A model generated the notes under the pieces. It was not told where the DNA came from. It saw only the letters and a program-made list of their open reading frames with translations, and made no database searches. 64,000 bases of DNA from an uncultured Eubacteriales bacterium (GTDB lineage Bacteria; Bacillota; Clostridia; Oscillospirales; Acutalibacteraceae), in the NCBI GenBank assembly GCA_934647945.1, contig CAKUFK010000015.1:1-64000 (forward strand), in the 5' to 3' direction. The position numbers and the translations under genes are program-made. This document shows positions 33,116-41,102 of this stretch, in pieces; the stretch's first letter is position 1, and each line of letters starts with the position of its first letter.

Positions 33116-34903
33116 TTAAACCTTAACAATCGCGCCGAAACGGCATTTTTCCATGCAGGCGCCGCACTTGATGCAGGCGCCGGTATCGATCGAATGCGGG
33201 TTCTTGACCGTGCCGGAAATGGCGCCGACCGGGCAGACACGGGCGCAGGCGGTGCAGCCCTTGCACTTGTCGGCGACGATCTCATAATGAAGCAGGGATT
33301 TGCAGACGCCGGCCGGGCATTTCTTGTCCACGACATGCGCGACGTACTCGTCCCGGAAGAATTTGAGGGTGGAGAGCACAGGATTAGGGGCGGTCTGGCC
33401 CAGGCCGCAAAGGGAATTCGCCTTGATATAATGGCACAGCTCCTCCAGCTCGTCGATATCCTCCAGCGTGCCGTTGCCCTTGGTGATTTTGTCGAGCTTC
33501 TCGAGCAGACGCTTGGTGCCCACCCGGCAGGGGGTGCATTTGCCGCAGGACTCATCAACCGTGAATTCCAGGAAGAACTTGGCGATGTCCACCATGCAGG
33601 TGTCCTCGTCCATGACGATCAGGCCGCCGGAGCCCATCATGCAGCCCATGGCGATCAGGTTGTCGTAGTCGATCTTGGTGTCGATCAGGGAGGCGGGAAT
33701 ACAGCCGCCGGAAGGGCCGCCGGTCTGCGCGGCCTTGAATTTCTTGCCTCCCGGGATGCCGCCGCCGATCTCCTCGACGATCTCCCGCAGGGTGGTGCCC
33801 ATTGGGATTTCCACCAAGCCGGTATGTTTGATTTTGCCGCCGAGCGCGAACACCTTGGTTCCCTTGGACTTCTCGGTGCCCATGGAAGCGAACCAGTCGG
33901 CGCCCTTCAGGATGATCTGCGGGATATTGGCAAAGGTCTCGACGTTGTTTTCCACCGTCGGGCAGCCGAAGAGTCCCTTGACCGCCGGATAAGGCGGCCG
34001 GGGCCGGGGTTCGCCGCGGTTGCCCTCGATGGAGGTCATCAGCGCGGTTTCCTCACCGCAGACGAAGGCGCCGGCGCCCAGGCGGATCTCCATGTCGAAC
34101 TCAAAGCCGGTACCGAAAATATCCTTGCCCAACAGGCCGGCCTCTCTGGCCTCGTCGATAGCGATCTGCAGGCGGCGCACCGCGATGGGATACTCCGCGC
34201 GGACATAGACGAAGCCCTTGGTGGCCCCGATGGCGTAGCCGGCGATGGCCATAGCTTCCACCAGGCAGTGGGGATCGCCTTCCAGAACCGACCGGTCCAT
34301 AAACGCGCCGGGATCGCCCTCATCCGCGTTGCAGACCACATATTTCTGCGGCGCCTTGTTGGGGGCGCACAGGGCCCATTTGCGGCCGGTCGGGAACCCG
34401 CCGCCGCCCCGGCCGCGCAGGCCGGAATCGGTGACGACCTGGATGACCTGCTCCGGCGTATACTCGGTCAGGCACTTGGCCAGGGCCTGATACCCGTCCA
34501 TGGCGATATACTCGTCCAGAGATTCAGGGTTGATGACACCGCAGTTGCGCAGCGCAACCCGGACCTGTTTCTTATAAAAATCGGTTTCACCCAGGGCCTT
34601 GATCTCGTCCTTGCCCACCGTCTCGTCATAGAGCAGACGGGTAACGATCCGGCCCTTGAGCAGGTGCTCGGAAACGATTTCGGGGATATCCTCTTCCTGC
34701 ACCCGGGAATAGAAACAGCCCTCCGGGTAGACGATCATGATGGGGCCCAGGGCACAGAGGCCGAAGCAGCCGGTCTTGACCACCTTGACCTCGTCGGCAA
34801 GGCCGTTCGCGGCGATCTCCTTTTCCAGGGCATTGATGATTTCCTGGCTGTGCGAGGAGGTGCATCCGGTGCCGCCGCAGACCAGTACGTGTGAACGATA
34901 CAT
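33116..34903 (-). CDS. hydB: NuoF-like subunit of electron-bifurcating hydrogenase
   Basis: A 595-residue NADH-binding flavoprotein subunit. N-terminal thioredoxin-like [2Fe-2S] domain with CGGTGC and CFGLCALGP; the FMN/NADH core with GRGGGGFPTGRKW (about 162-174) and NADEGDPGAFMDR; an SLBB segment; the [4Fe-4S] site ESCGKCTPCRVGT; and two C-terminal ferredoxin clusters (CKGCTACARVC and CIKCGACMEKC). This domain order is that of HydB, which passes electrons between NADH, ferredoxin and HydA. ATG at 34903; 18 nt separate it from hydA. Confidence 0.94.
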   Translation of the reverse strand: MYRSHVLVCGGTGCTSSHSQEIINALEKEIAANGLADEVKVVKTGCFGLCALGPIMIVYPEGCFYSRVQEEDIPEIVSEHLLKGRIVTRLLYDETVGKDEIKALGETDFYKKQVRVALRNCGVINPESLDEYIAMDGYQALAKCLTEYTPEQVIQVVTDSGLRGRGGGGFPTGRKWALCAPNKAPQKYVVCNADEGDPGAFMDRSVLEGDPHCLVEAMAIAGYAIGATKGFVYVRAEYPIAVRRLQIAIDEAREAGLLGKDIFGTGFEFDMEIRLGAGAFVCGEETALMTSIEGNRGEPRPRPPYPAVKGLFGCPTVENNVETFANIPQIILKGADWFASMGTEKSKGTKVFALGGKIKHTGLVEIPMGTTLREIVEEIGGGIPGGKKFKAAQTGGPSGGCIPASLIDTKIDYDNLIAMGCMMGSGGLIVMDEDTCMVDIAKFFLEFTVDESCGKCTPCRVGTKRLLEKLDKITKGNGTLEDIDELEELCHYIKANSLCGLGQTAPNPVLSTLKFFRDEYVAHVVDKKCPAGVCKSLLHYEIVADKCKGCTACARVCPVGAISGTVKNPHSIDTGACIKCGACMEKCRFGAIVKV

Positions 34904-34921
34904 CCGTTTTTCCCTCCCGCG

Positions 34922-35293
34922 TTATTTCATCAGATTCGCGACGGTGTATTCCGCCACGGGATTGCCGTTGACCAGGTGGTCGACGATGATACGCTCCACC
35001 TTTTCGGGCGTCACCTTGCCGTAGGTGACCTTGTCCTTGCCCGGCATCATCACCTCGACGATGGGCTCAAACTGGCACATGCCGATGCAGCCGGTCTGGG
35101 TGACGGTGACGCCGTTCAAATGGCGCTTGGCCACCTCTTCCACAAAGGCGTTCAGGACCGGGCGGGCGCCCGCGGCGATGCCGCAGGTGGCCATGCCGAC
35201 CACGACACGGGTCTCGGCTTCGGCGCCGTCCCGCACGGCCATCTTTTCCCGGGCCTTGTCCCGGATGGCCTGCAGTTCCGCTATGGTTTTCAT
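34922..35293 (-). CDS. [2Fe-2S] ferredoxin-like subunit of the hydrogenase operon
   Basis: A 123-residue thioredoxin-like [2Fe-2S] protein. Cluster ligands are visible as GMATCGIAAGA (first Cys) and TQTGCIGMCQFEP (later Cys pair). It resembles the separate [2Fe-2S] protein found with clostridial NADH-dependent hydrogenases and probably relays electrons to the NuoF-like subunit. ATG at 35293 after GGAGG; the upstream frame to 35392 is not coding. Confidence 0.88.
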   Translation of the reverse strand: MKTIAELQAIRDKAREKMAVRDGAEAETRVVVGMATCGIAAGARPVLNAFVEEVAKRHLNGVTVTQTGCIGMCQFEPIVEVMMPGKDKVTYGKVTPEKVERIIVDHLVNGNPVAEYTVANLMK

Positions 35294-35337
35294 AAGGGTA
35301 CCTCCTAATTCAAATGTCGAAATCGGGGCGGCCGCCG

Positions 35338-35886
35338 TCAGGCGGTTCCGCCAAGGCTGTCTTCCTGTTCCCTCAGATAGCCGTCGATCCATTCCATCAC
35401 GTCCGGTTCGGACAGCGGCACGTCCCCCAGCTGCGCCCGCAGCTCTCTCGTATCCATTTCAAAGGAACGGCCGTCCACCGTGTGACGGTACACGAAATCC
35501 ACGCCGGGATTGAGCCGGATCAGGGCGGTGACGGTCCCCGCCATATCCCCGAGAGGCATCCGGTCGATATGGGACAGGCTGAATGAGGCGGTCACGGCTG
35601 TCCCTTTCCCAGGCTCCGATACGATATCGAGGGAGCCGCCGGTCATCTCCGCCGCCATGCGGAAGAGCGGGATGCCCATCCCCACCTTGCGGGTGGTACG
35701 GGTGGTGTAGAAGGGGTCCCGGACCCTTTGGAGGGTATCCGCGTCCATGCCGCGGCCGTCGTCCTCCACCCTCAGCGTGAGAGAATCCGCCCCGCTGTCC
35801 TCATCCACGGTCAGCGTGACCAGGCCGGCACCGGCGGAGAGGGAATTCTGCGCGATGTCGAGTATGTTCAGCGACAGCTCCCGCAT
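35338..35886 (-). CDS. Histidine-kinase-like ATPase in the hydrogenase operon
   Basis: A 182-residue protein with a lone HATPase_c domain: DIAQNSLSAGAG (N box), VEDDGRGMD (G1), KVGMGIPLFRMAAEMTGG (G2 region) and GKGTAVTASF. There is no dimerisation/phospho-acceptor histidine domain, receiver or sensor, so it is not a complete two-component kinase. Such stand-alone ATPases recur in clostridial hydrogenase operons; an anti-sigma or assembly role is only a guess. It begins 1 nt after hydC and so is translationally coupled. Confidence 0.88.
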   Translation of the reverse strand: MRELSLNILDIAQNSLSAGAGLVTLTVDEDSGADSLTLRVEDDGRGMDADTLQRVRDPFYTTRTTRKVGMGIPLFRMAAEMTGGSLDIVSEPGKGTAVTASFSLSHIDRMPLGDMAGTVTALIRLNPGVDFVYRHTVDGRSFEMDTRELRAQLGDVPLSEPDVMEWIDGYLREQEDSLGGTA

Positions 35887-35887
35887 A

Positions 35888-36385
35888 TCAGTCGGCGTAT
35901 TTCGCCAGAATGCCGGGAATGTCGTCCACGGTCAGGCGGCCGTATACGTCGTCGTTGACGGTCAGGACCGGGGCGAGGCCGCAGGCGCCGATGCAGCGGC
36001 AGGCGGTCAGGGAGAATTTGCCGTCCTCGGTGCATTCGTCCGAGCCGATGCCCAGCGTCTCGCTGAGCTTGTTGAACAGATCTCCCGAGCCCTTGACGTA
36101 GCACGCTGTGCCGAGACACACCGAGATGTTGTACACGCCTTTGGGGGAGAGGGCGAACTGGGCGTAGAAGGTCGCCACGCCGTACACCTTTTCCAGCGGC
36201 ACATTCATGCCGTCGGCGATCATCTGCTGAACCTCAAAAGGCAGGTATCCATAGATGTCCTGTGCCTGCTGCATGACCCCCATCAGACGGCTGGGATCCT
36301 GCCGGTTCGCGGCAATGACGGCCTGGAGCTTTTCTTCCTGCTCCGGGGTCCCCTTGAAGGGGAGGGTGCTGATCTTTTTTTGCAT
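35888..36385 (-). CDS. hydC: NuoE-like subunit of electron-bifurcating hydrogenase
   Basis: A 165-residue 24-kDa-type subunit. A helical N-terminal half (LMGVMQQAQDIYGYLP) leads into the thioredoxin-like domain with four [2Fe-2S] cysteines in CLGTACYVKG and CRCIGACGLAPV. NuoE/HydC proteins pair with the NuoF-like subunit. It is the first gene of the operon, with AAGGAGGAA upstream of the ATG and a promoter with a candidate Rex site at 36543-36588. Confidence 0.93.
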   Translation of the reverse strand: MQKKISTLPFKGTPEQEEKLQAVIAANRQDPSRLMGVMQQAQDIYGYLPFEVQQMIADGMNVPLEKVYGVATFYAQFALSPKGVYNISVCLGTACYVKGSGDLFNKLSETLGIGSDECTEDGKFSLTACRCIGACGLAPVLTVNDDVYGRLTVDDIPGILAKYAD

Positions 36386-36542
36386 GTTGCCTATTCCTCC
36401 TTACAAATGGAAGCGCTGGAGGTGGGAAGCCGCCGGGTCCGGCCGCGCAGAAACGCCGAAGAGACAGCGCGCTTCCGTTCGATGCCGCGTGGATCCACCC
36501 CCTGTTTCCGCCCGCCCGGGCGGAGGAGAGCTCAATATACCT

Positions 36543-36571
36543 ATTATACATGATCCAACTGGATTTTGCAA
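36543..36571 (-). promoter_or_regulatory. Promoter of the hydrogenase operon
   Basis: On the minus strand TTGCAA (36566-36571), 17-bp spacer, perfect TATAAT (36543-36548). Confidence 0.7.
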
Positions 36572-36588
36572 TGTGAAAATTTCAACAA
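36571..36588. promoter_or_regulatory. Candidate Rex (NADH/NAD+ sensor) operator
   Basis: ATGTGAAAATTTCAACAA matches 15 of 18 positions of the published Rex consensus TTGTGAAWWWWTTCACAA. It abuts the -35 box of the hydrogenase promoter. Rex controls hydrogen and fermentation genes in many clostridia, so the context fits; no rex gene is in the window. Confidence 0.45.
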
Positions 36589-36728
36589 AGTGGGGTTTTA
36601 CGAAACAAATCGACCGAATTCGAGGGAACGGCCGTCTTCATCCCCAAGGCTGCTGAAACCGGATCCGGTATCCCGGCATAGGATGGGAAAAGGCGGCCGG
36701 ATGGAAGGGCGCACCCGTACAGTCCCTC

Positions 36729-36757
36729 TTGACATCCGGCTTCAAATCGGGTACTGT
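36729..36757 (+). promoter_or_regulatory. Promoter of the MFS transporter gene
   Basis: Perfect TTGACA (36729-36734), 17-bp spacer, TACTGT (36752-36757), 31 nt before the start codon. Confidence 0.6.
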
Positions 36758-36788
36758 GACAAAGCAATAAACAACAAGGAGACCGCTT

Positions 36789-38045
36789 ATGAGACTGAAA
36801 CCGCTTACATATACGCACACCCTGCACGCCTGTTATGGGGGGTATATCGTGCAGGCGATTATCGCCAACCTTGCCCCCTTGTTTTTCGTGGTTTTCCAGA
36901 CCGCGTTCGACGTGTCGTTTGAACAGATCGGGCGCCTGATCCTGCTGACGTTCGGCACCCAGCTGGTGGTGGACCTGCTCTCGGTCAAATTCGTCGATAA
37001 AATCGGCTATCGCGCCGCCCTCGTCCTCGCCCATATCTGTTCCGTCGCCGGGCTGGTGATGCTGGGGACCCTGCCGCGGCTTCTTCCCGAACCATATGTC
37101 GGGCTGACGGCCTCGGTCATCGTCTACGCGGTAGGGGGAGGGCTGATCGAGGTGCTCATCAGCCCCATCGTCGATTCCCTGCCGGGGGAGGCCAAGGCCT
37201 CCTCGATGAGCCTGCTCCACGCCTTTTATTCCTGGGGACAGGTGCTGGTCATCCTGACGACCACGGTCTGCATCGGTATCACGGGGGACGGCGTGTGGTG
37301 GGTGTATCCGCTGCTGTGGGCCGCCGTGCCCCTGGTCAATCTTTTCCGTGTCATCCGGATGCCTCTGGCGCCGCCTCCGGCGGAGGAGGACAAAGTCCCG
37401 CTGAAAACGCTCTTTTCCTCCCGGGTATTCCTTGTCGCGCTGCTGATGATGCTCTGCGCGGGGGCGGCGGAGCTTTCGATGTCCCAATGGTCCTCCCTGT
37501 TCGCGGAAAAGGGCCTGGGTGTCCCCAAATTGATGGGGGATTTGCTGGGGCCCTGCCTGTTCGGCCTGCTTATGGGGGTGGGACGGACGGTGTATGGCAT
37601 ATGGGGCCGCCGCTTTGATTTGAAAAAGGCGATGCTCGCGAGCGCGTTGCTCTGCATCGCCTGTTATGGGGTGACGGTGTTCGTCCCTTCGCCTCTGCCG
37701 GCGCTGCTGGGCTGTGCCTTCTGCGGGCTGTCGGTCAGCCTGATGTGGCCCGGCACCATCAGCCTGTCGGCGGCCCGTTTCCCCGGAGCGGGCACCGCGC
37801 TGTTCGGGATGCTGGCGCTGGCGGGGGACCTCGGCTGTTCACTCGGCCCTTGGCTGACCGGCGCGGTGTCGGATGCCGCCCAGCGCCTGCCTTTCCTGCA
37901 GGAGGCTATGCAGGGCAGCGGGCTGATGCCTGATCAGTGGGGGCTCAGGGCCGGGCTTGCCGTGGCGGTGATCTTTCCCCTGCTGCTCGTGGTGGGGATC
38001 TGTTTTATGCGGAAATCCCCATCCCCTTCGCTGCCGGCGGACTAA
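36789..38045 (+). CDS. MFS transporter
   Basis: A 418-residue major facilitator with about twelve membrane helices. The loop after helix 2 has FVDKIGYRAALVLAH (MFS motif A region). The second half repeats the pattern around GIWGRRFDLKKAMLA. LMWPGTISLSAARFPGAGTALFG resembles the FucP/AraJ-type sugar porter branch, so a sugar or related solute is likely, but the substrate is not predictable. AAGGAG precedes the ATG. Own promoter; downstream lies the structured repeat array. Confidence 0.87.
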   Translation: MRLKPLTYTHTLHACYGGYIVQAIIANLAPLFFVVFQTAFDVSFEQIGRLILLTFGTQLVVDLLSVKFVDKIGYRAALVLAHICSVAGLVMLGTLPRLLPEPYVGLTASVIVYAVGGGLIEVLISPIVDSLPGEAKASSMSLLHAFYSWGQVLVILTTTVCIGITGDGVWWVYPLLWAAVPLVNLFRVIRMPLAPPPAEEDKVPLKTLFSSRVFLVALLMMLCAGAAELSMSQWSSLFAEKGLGVPKLMGDLLGPCLFGLLMGVGRTVYGIWGRRFDLKKAMLASALLCIACYGVTVFVPSPLPALLGCAFCGLSVSLMWPGTISLSAARFPGAGTALFGMLALAGDLGCSLGPWLTGAVSDAAQRLPFLQEAMQGSGLMPDQWGLRAGLAVAVIFPLLLVVGICFMRKSPSPSLPAD

Positions 38046-38066
38046 TTCCGGCAGCCCCAAGCCCTG

Positions 38067-38490
38067 GGGCCGCTGTATTGTTTCAGTTCCGCGCCCAACC
38101 GGACCCCGGGGGCCCGGGCCCCCTCCTTGTATGGGCTGATTTAGGCAACATGGTCATAGTCGATTTTCATCGAGAGAAAATCGACAAAGCCACCCGGGGG
38201 TTCAGGGGGCTTCGCCCCCTGACGCTTCTTTCCCCCCTTTCTTTGCGGAAAGAAAGGGGGTGCCAAAGCACACCTGTGCTTTATGGCGGCATGAGCGCAT
38301 AGAAAATCATAGCTTATTGAATGGGTTTGGCCTGCGGGCCACTTCCTTTTGTCCTCGGCGACAAAAGGAAGCAAAAACGCCGCCGGGGTTCCCCCGGACC
38401 CCAGGGGATCCTGTCGGTTCTCTCTTCAGGAGAACCTCCCCGGCGGTATCATGAAAACCGACGATAAAAAGAGGGGCTGCGGCCCCGGGG
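38067..38490. repeat. Structured repeat, copy 1
   Basis: About 425 bp built of two modules. Module A (38067-38232) carries the hairpins TCGATTTTC/GAAAATCGA and CAGGGGGC/GCCCCCTG. Then come CTTTCTTTGC-type and AAAGCACA/TGTGCTTT stems. Module B (38336-38490) carries CTTCCTTTTGTC/GACAAAAGGAAG, GGTTCTC/GAGAACC and GGGGCTGCGGCCCC. No gene is present. Copies 2-4 keep the same stems with other bases. Confidence 0.8.
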
Positions 38491-38494
38491 ATTT

Positions 38495-38940
38495 GGGCCA
38501 CTGTATTGTTTCAGTCCCGCGCTCAACCGGTCCACGGGGGCCCCTGGGCTCCCTCATTGTATGGGCAGGTTCGGGTGTTCGCCCTCCCGCCGGCTTTCCT
38601 GAAAAGAAAGTCGGCAAGCCGCCCGGGGGTTCAGGGGGCTCCCCCTTGGCACGTCTTTGCCGTCTTTCTTCGTGTAAAGAAAGAAGGTGGCCCGCAGGCT
38701 AGACTTTTGTTGCGGTATGTCCGCGTATAAAAAACGCAATCCTGCCAAAAAGGATATTGAATGCGCGGCCACGTCCTTTCTCCGCGTGGAGAAAGGACGC
38801 AAAGAGACGCTTAGGGGGTTCCCCCCCTAAGCACCCCGAGGTAATCGGCCGGTTTTCTCTTTAGGAAAACCGGCATGGGCGCGTCCGCCTGAACCAACGA
38901 TATTCGATGAGGGGCTGCGGCCCCAGGGCTGGGTGGTTCC
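38495..38940. repeat. Structured repeat, copy 2 (most diverged)
   Basis: Same module order as copy 1, with module B at about 38763-38930. The stems are preserved although the bases differ: GGCTTTC/GAAAGTC (with a G-T pair), CGTCCTTTCTCC/GGAGAAAGGACG, and CCGGTTTTC/GAAAACCGG. Compensatory change of both strands argues for selection on structure. Confidence 0.75.
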
Positions 38941-38985
38941 GCAAAGGAGGCCATCATGGAAAAACCAAAAAAAGGGCCTCCGGCA

Positions 38986-39300
38986 TCAGGTTTTGCCGTT
39001 GAGGCCCTTCATGATTTCCAGGATATGATCGAGCTCCTTCAAATCCAGCTTTTTTGCCTCCCTGATAAATTCCCGGAGCCGGCCGGGATAGGCGTTTCCT
39101 TCATCGAAAAATTCCTGGGGCGTGATTTGAAAATACTCACAAATGACAAATAGGCCCTGTAAAGAGGGCAGCGCCCGATTATTTTCAATCTGATTAATGT
39201 AGCTTTCATTTTGACCCAATGTCAGGGACATATCTCGTGCAGATGTACCCTTTCGCAGTCGGAGTTGTGCAATTCGTTCCTGTGTAAAATTCTCGTACAT
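38986..39300 (-). CDS. XRE-family helix-turn-helix regulator
   Basis: A 104-residue protein whose HTH is RIAQLRLRKGTSARDMSLTLG then QNESYINQIENNRALPS (about 9-46), followed by a FEVICEYF-like helix (LFVICEYFQITPQEFFDE) and a Lys/Glu-rich tail helix. ATG at 39300 after AAAGGGGGGG. It is divergent from a SLOG-family gene with two ATATAGTAT-type operator sites between them, which it presumably binds. Both genes sit between two pairs of the structured repeats. Confidence 0.85.
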   Translation of the reverse strand: MYENFTQERIAQLRLRKGTSARDMSLTLGQNESYINQIENNRALPSLQGLFVICEYFQITPQEFFDEGNAYPGRLREFIREAKKLDLKELDHILEIMKGLNGKT

Positions 39301-39378
39301 GGATCGTCCCCCCCCTTTGTTTATAATATTCTATCTCTTAACAAAGGGGATTATGTGATATATAATCATCGACTTTTG

Positions 39379-39407
39379 TTGACATATAGTATAAAATACT
39401 ATATTAT
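39379..39407 (+). promoter_or_regulatory. Promoter of the SLOG gene
   Basis: Perfect TTGACA (39379-39384), 17-bp spacer, TATTAT (39402-39407). Confidence 0.8.
39384..39404. promoter_or_regulatory. Palindromic operator filling the SLOG promoter spacer
   Basis: ATATAGTAT (39384-39392), AAA, ATACTATAT (39396-39404): perfect 9-bp arms exactly between -35 and -10. A second, wider-spaced site (TATAGT 39414-39419, ACTATA 39429-39434) lies just downstream. The divergent XRE regulator is the obvious binder. Confidence 0.65.
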
Positions 39408-39453
39408 GAATTATATAGTGCTTAAAATACTATAAGATAAAGGGGATATGACG

Positions 39454-39936
39454 ATGACCGAAAAAATCTGCTGTGTAACGGGGCATCGGGATTTGAGCGA
39501 GGATGAGATGGAGTTGCTGCGCCCGCGGCTGGCCACAGAGGTGGAGCAAGCCGTCGCGGCCGGCTTCAACTGTTTCCTCTCGGGTTTTGCGGAGGGCGCG
39601 GATCTGCTGTTCGCGGAGATCGTGGCCCGGATGAAACGGGACAACCCAAAGCTTCGGCTGGAAGCCGCGATCCCCTACCGGGGCCGGTATGCGCGGCTGA
39701 TGGAACAGCCCGGGACCCGTGCCCTGCTGCACGCCTGCGACAGCGTCGCCGTCTTGCGCGAGGCCTTCACCCCCGATGTGTTCATGGCCCGCAACCGCTA
39801 TATGGTGGAGCGCTCGGAACGGGTGATTGCGGTATACGACGGACGGGCGCGGGGCGGGACGGCGGCGACGGTTCGCATGGCCCGGGAGCTGAAACGGGAA
39901 CTGCGGATAATCAGGCCTGCCAGATGTCAGACCTGA
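39454..39936 (+). CDS. SLOG-domain (YpsA/DUF1273-like) protein
   Basis: A 160-residue Rossmann-like protein. VTGHRDLSEDEM at the start, FLSGFAEGADLLFAEIV, LRLEAAIPYRGRYA, and ARNRYMVERSERVIAVYDGRARGGTAATV are the SLOG/TerD-associated nucleotide-binding motifs of the YpsA family. Such domains bind or cleave nucleotide-derived ligands and recur in stress and defence loci; the ligand here is unknown. Two ATGs are possible; the one at 39454 lies 8 nt after AAGGGG, the one at 39448 only 2 nt. Confidence 0.82.
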   Translation: MTEKICCVTGHRDLSEDEMELLRPRLATEVEQAVAAGFNCFLSGFAEGADLLFAEIVARMKRDNPKLRLEAAIPYRGRYARLMEQPGTRALLHACDSVAVLREAFTPDVFMARNRYMVERSERVIAVYDGRARGGTAATVRMARELKRELRIIRPARCQT

Positions 39937-39966
39937 TAAATAAAAGGGGAGGTTGTTCCATTCACG

Positions 39967-40421
39967 GGGCCGCCACATGTTTTCAGTCCCGCGCCCAACC
40001 GGACCCCGGGGGCCTCGGGCCCCTCATTGTACGGGCTGATTTAGGCAATATGGCCATAGTCGATTTTCCTGAAAAGAAAATCGACAAAGCCGCCCGGGGG
40101 TTCAGGGGGTTCCCCCCTGACGCTTCTTTCTCCCCTTTCTTGACGTCAAGAAAGGGGGTGCCAAAGCACACCTGTGCTTTATGGCGGCATGAGCGCATAT
40201 AGAAAAACGGCTTCATGGTTTGTCCGCGCATAAAGAACGCAATTCTGGCAAAAAAACTGTCCAATGCGCGGCCACTTCCTTTTTCCCGCGGCGGAAAAAG
40301 GAAGCAAAACCGCCGCCGGGGTTCCCCCGGACCCCAGGTGATCCTGTCGGTTCTCTTTTTAGGAGAACCTCCCCAGCGGTATCATAAAAACCAACGATAC
40401 ATAAGGGGCTGCGGCCCCGGG
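39967..40421. repeat. Structured repeat, copy 3
   Basis: Module A at 39967-40130 matches copy 4 (40427-40590) at 162 of 164 positions. Module B at 40266-40421 keeps the stems of copy 1 with compensatory changes, such as CTTCCTTTTTCC/GGAAAAAGGAAG. No gene. Confidence 0.8.
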
Positions 40422-40426
40422 TTTTT

Positions 40427-40740
40427 GGGCCGCCGCATGTTTTCAGTCCCGCGCCTAACCGGACCCCGGGGGCCTCGGGCCCCTCATTGTACGGGCTGAT
40501 TTAGGCAATATGGCCATAGTCGATTTTCCTGAAAAGAAAATCGACAAAGCCGCCCGGGGGTTCAGGGGGTTCCCCCCTGACGCTTCTTTCCACCTCCCCT
40601 ATTTGAATCACCTGGGGCAAACGCGTGGGCATTTGCGGGGGCCGGGGCAGACTTCGCACGTTTGTATCCACGCTCAAACCGGCCCTTTGAAAGGGAGGGC
40701 CAAAGCACAGGCTGTGCTTTTATGGTATGAGCGTATATAA
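40427..40740. repeat. Structured repeat, copy 4 (partial)
   Basis: Module A (40427-40590) is nearly identical to copy 3. After 40590 unrelated sequence of about 95 bp follows. The AAAGCACAG/CTGTGCTTT stem and the TATGAGCGTATA tail then return at 40694-40740; module B is absent. Confidence 0.75.
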
Positions 40741-40743
40741 AAG

Positions 40744-40777
40744 AGAGCCTATCCGATGCCGTCTTCGGATAGGCTCT
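40744..40777 (+). terminator. Stem-loop at the end of the repeat block
   Basis: A perfect 13-bp stem AGAGCCTATCCGA (40744-40756) with 40765-40777 around an 8-nt loop. The T tract is short (TATT). Confidence 0.5.
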
Positions 40778-40811
40778 TATTCAGCATGATTTACGAAATG
40801 TTATTAATAAT

Positions 40812-41027
40812 CAAAAATAGACTTTACGTACTCTCTTTCGCAGCGCGGAGAGAGACCCCGCCGCCAATCCGGCACGGCCTCGTTCAAACGGTCCAGGTGG
40901 TGGGATGGAACGCCGACGCGGGGTTTTGCAGAATCCCCTGTATCACCGCGTCGGTCCGGTAGCTCATATACCATGCGGAACGGGCGGTTTCGTTCCATTC
41001 TTCCACCACTTTCTGCAGCTTTTGCAC
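40812..41027 (-). pseudogene. SAM-dependent methyltransferase remnant
   Basis: A GTG at 41027 (GGGGGA upstream) opens a 47-codon frame VQKLQKVVEEWNETARSAWY, then RTDAVIQGILQNPASAFHPTTWTV and a stop at 40884. This is the N terminus of a class I methyltransferase subfamily. In another frame the next part of the same family continues (LNEAVPDWRRG, down to about 40840), showing a frameshift. The SAM-binding core is missing altogether. It is a decayed fragment, not a gene. Confidence 0.55.
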
Positions 41028-41102
41028 CGAAAGTCCCCCAATTCATGCAAATTCATGTGTATAATCTGATATGTATTATACGATTGGTAATAACTTTTAA
41101 CT

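Noticed and set aside
32807..34894. 695-codon open frame opposite the hydrogenase genes
   Set aside because: Antisense echo of hydA/hydB; low-complexity Gly/Asp/His-rich translation typical of reversed GC-rich genes.
38956..39153. 65-codon rightward frame with a good ribosome-binding site opposite the XRE gene
   Set aside because: AAAGGAGG precedes its ATG, but the translation is the antisense of a clear HTH gene and shows no family features.
39345..39360. GGATTATGTGA resembling half of the inversion site
   Set aside because: Only one half matches and there is no partner or core; most likely chance in AT-rich DNA.
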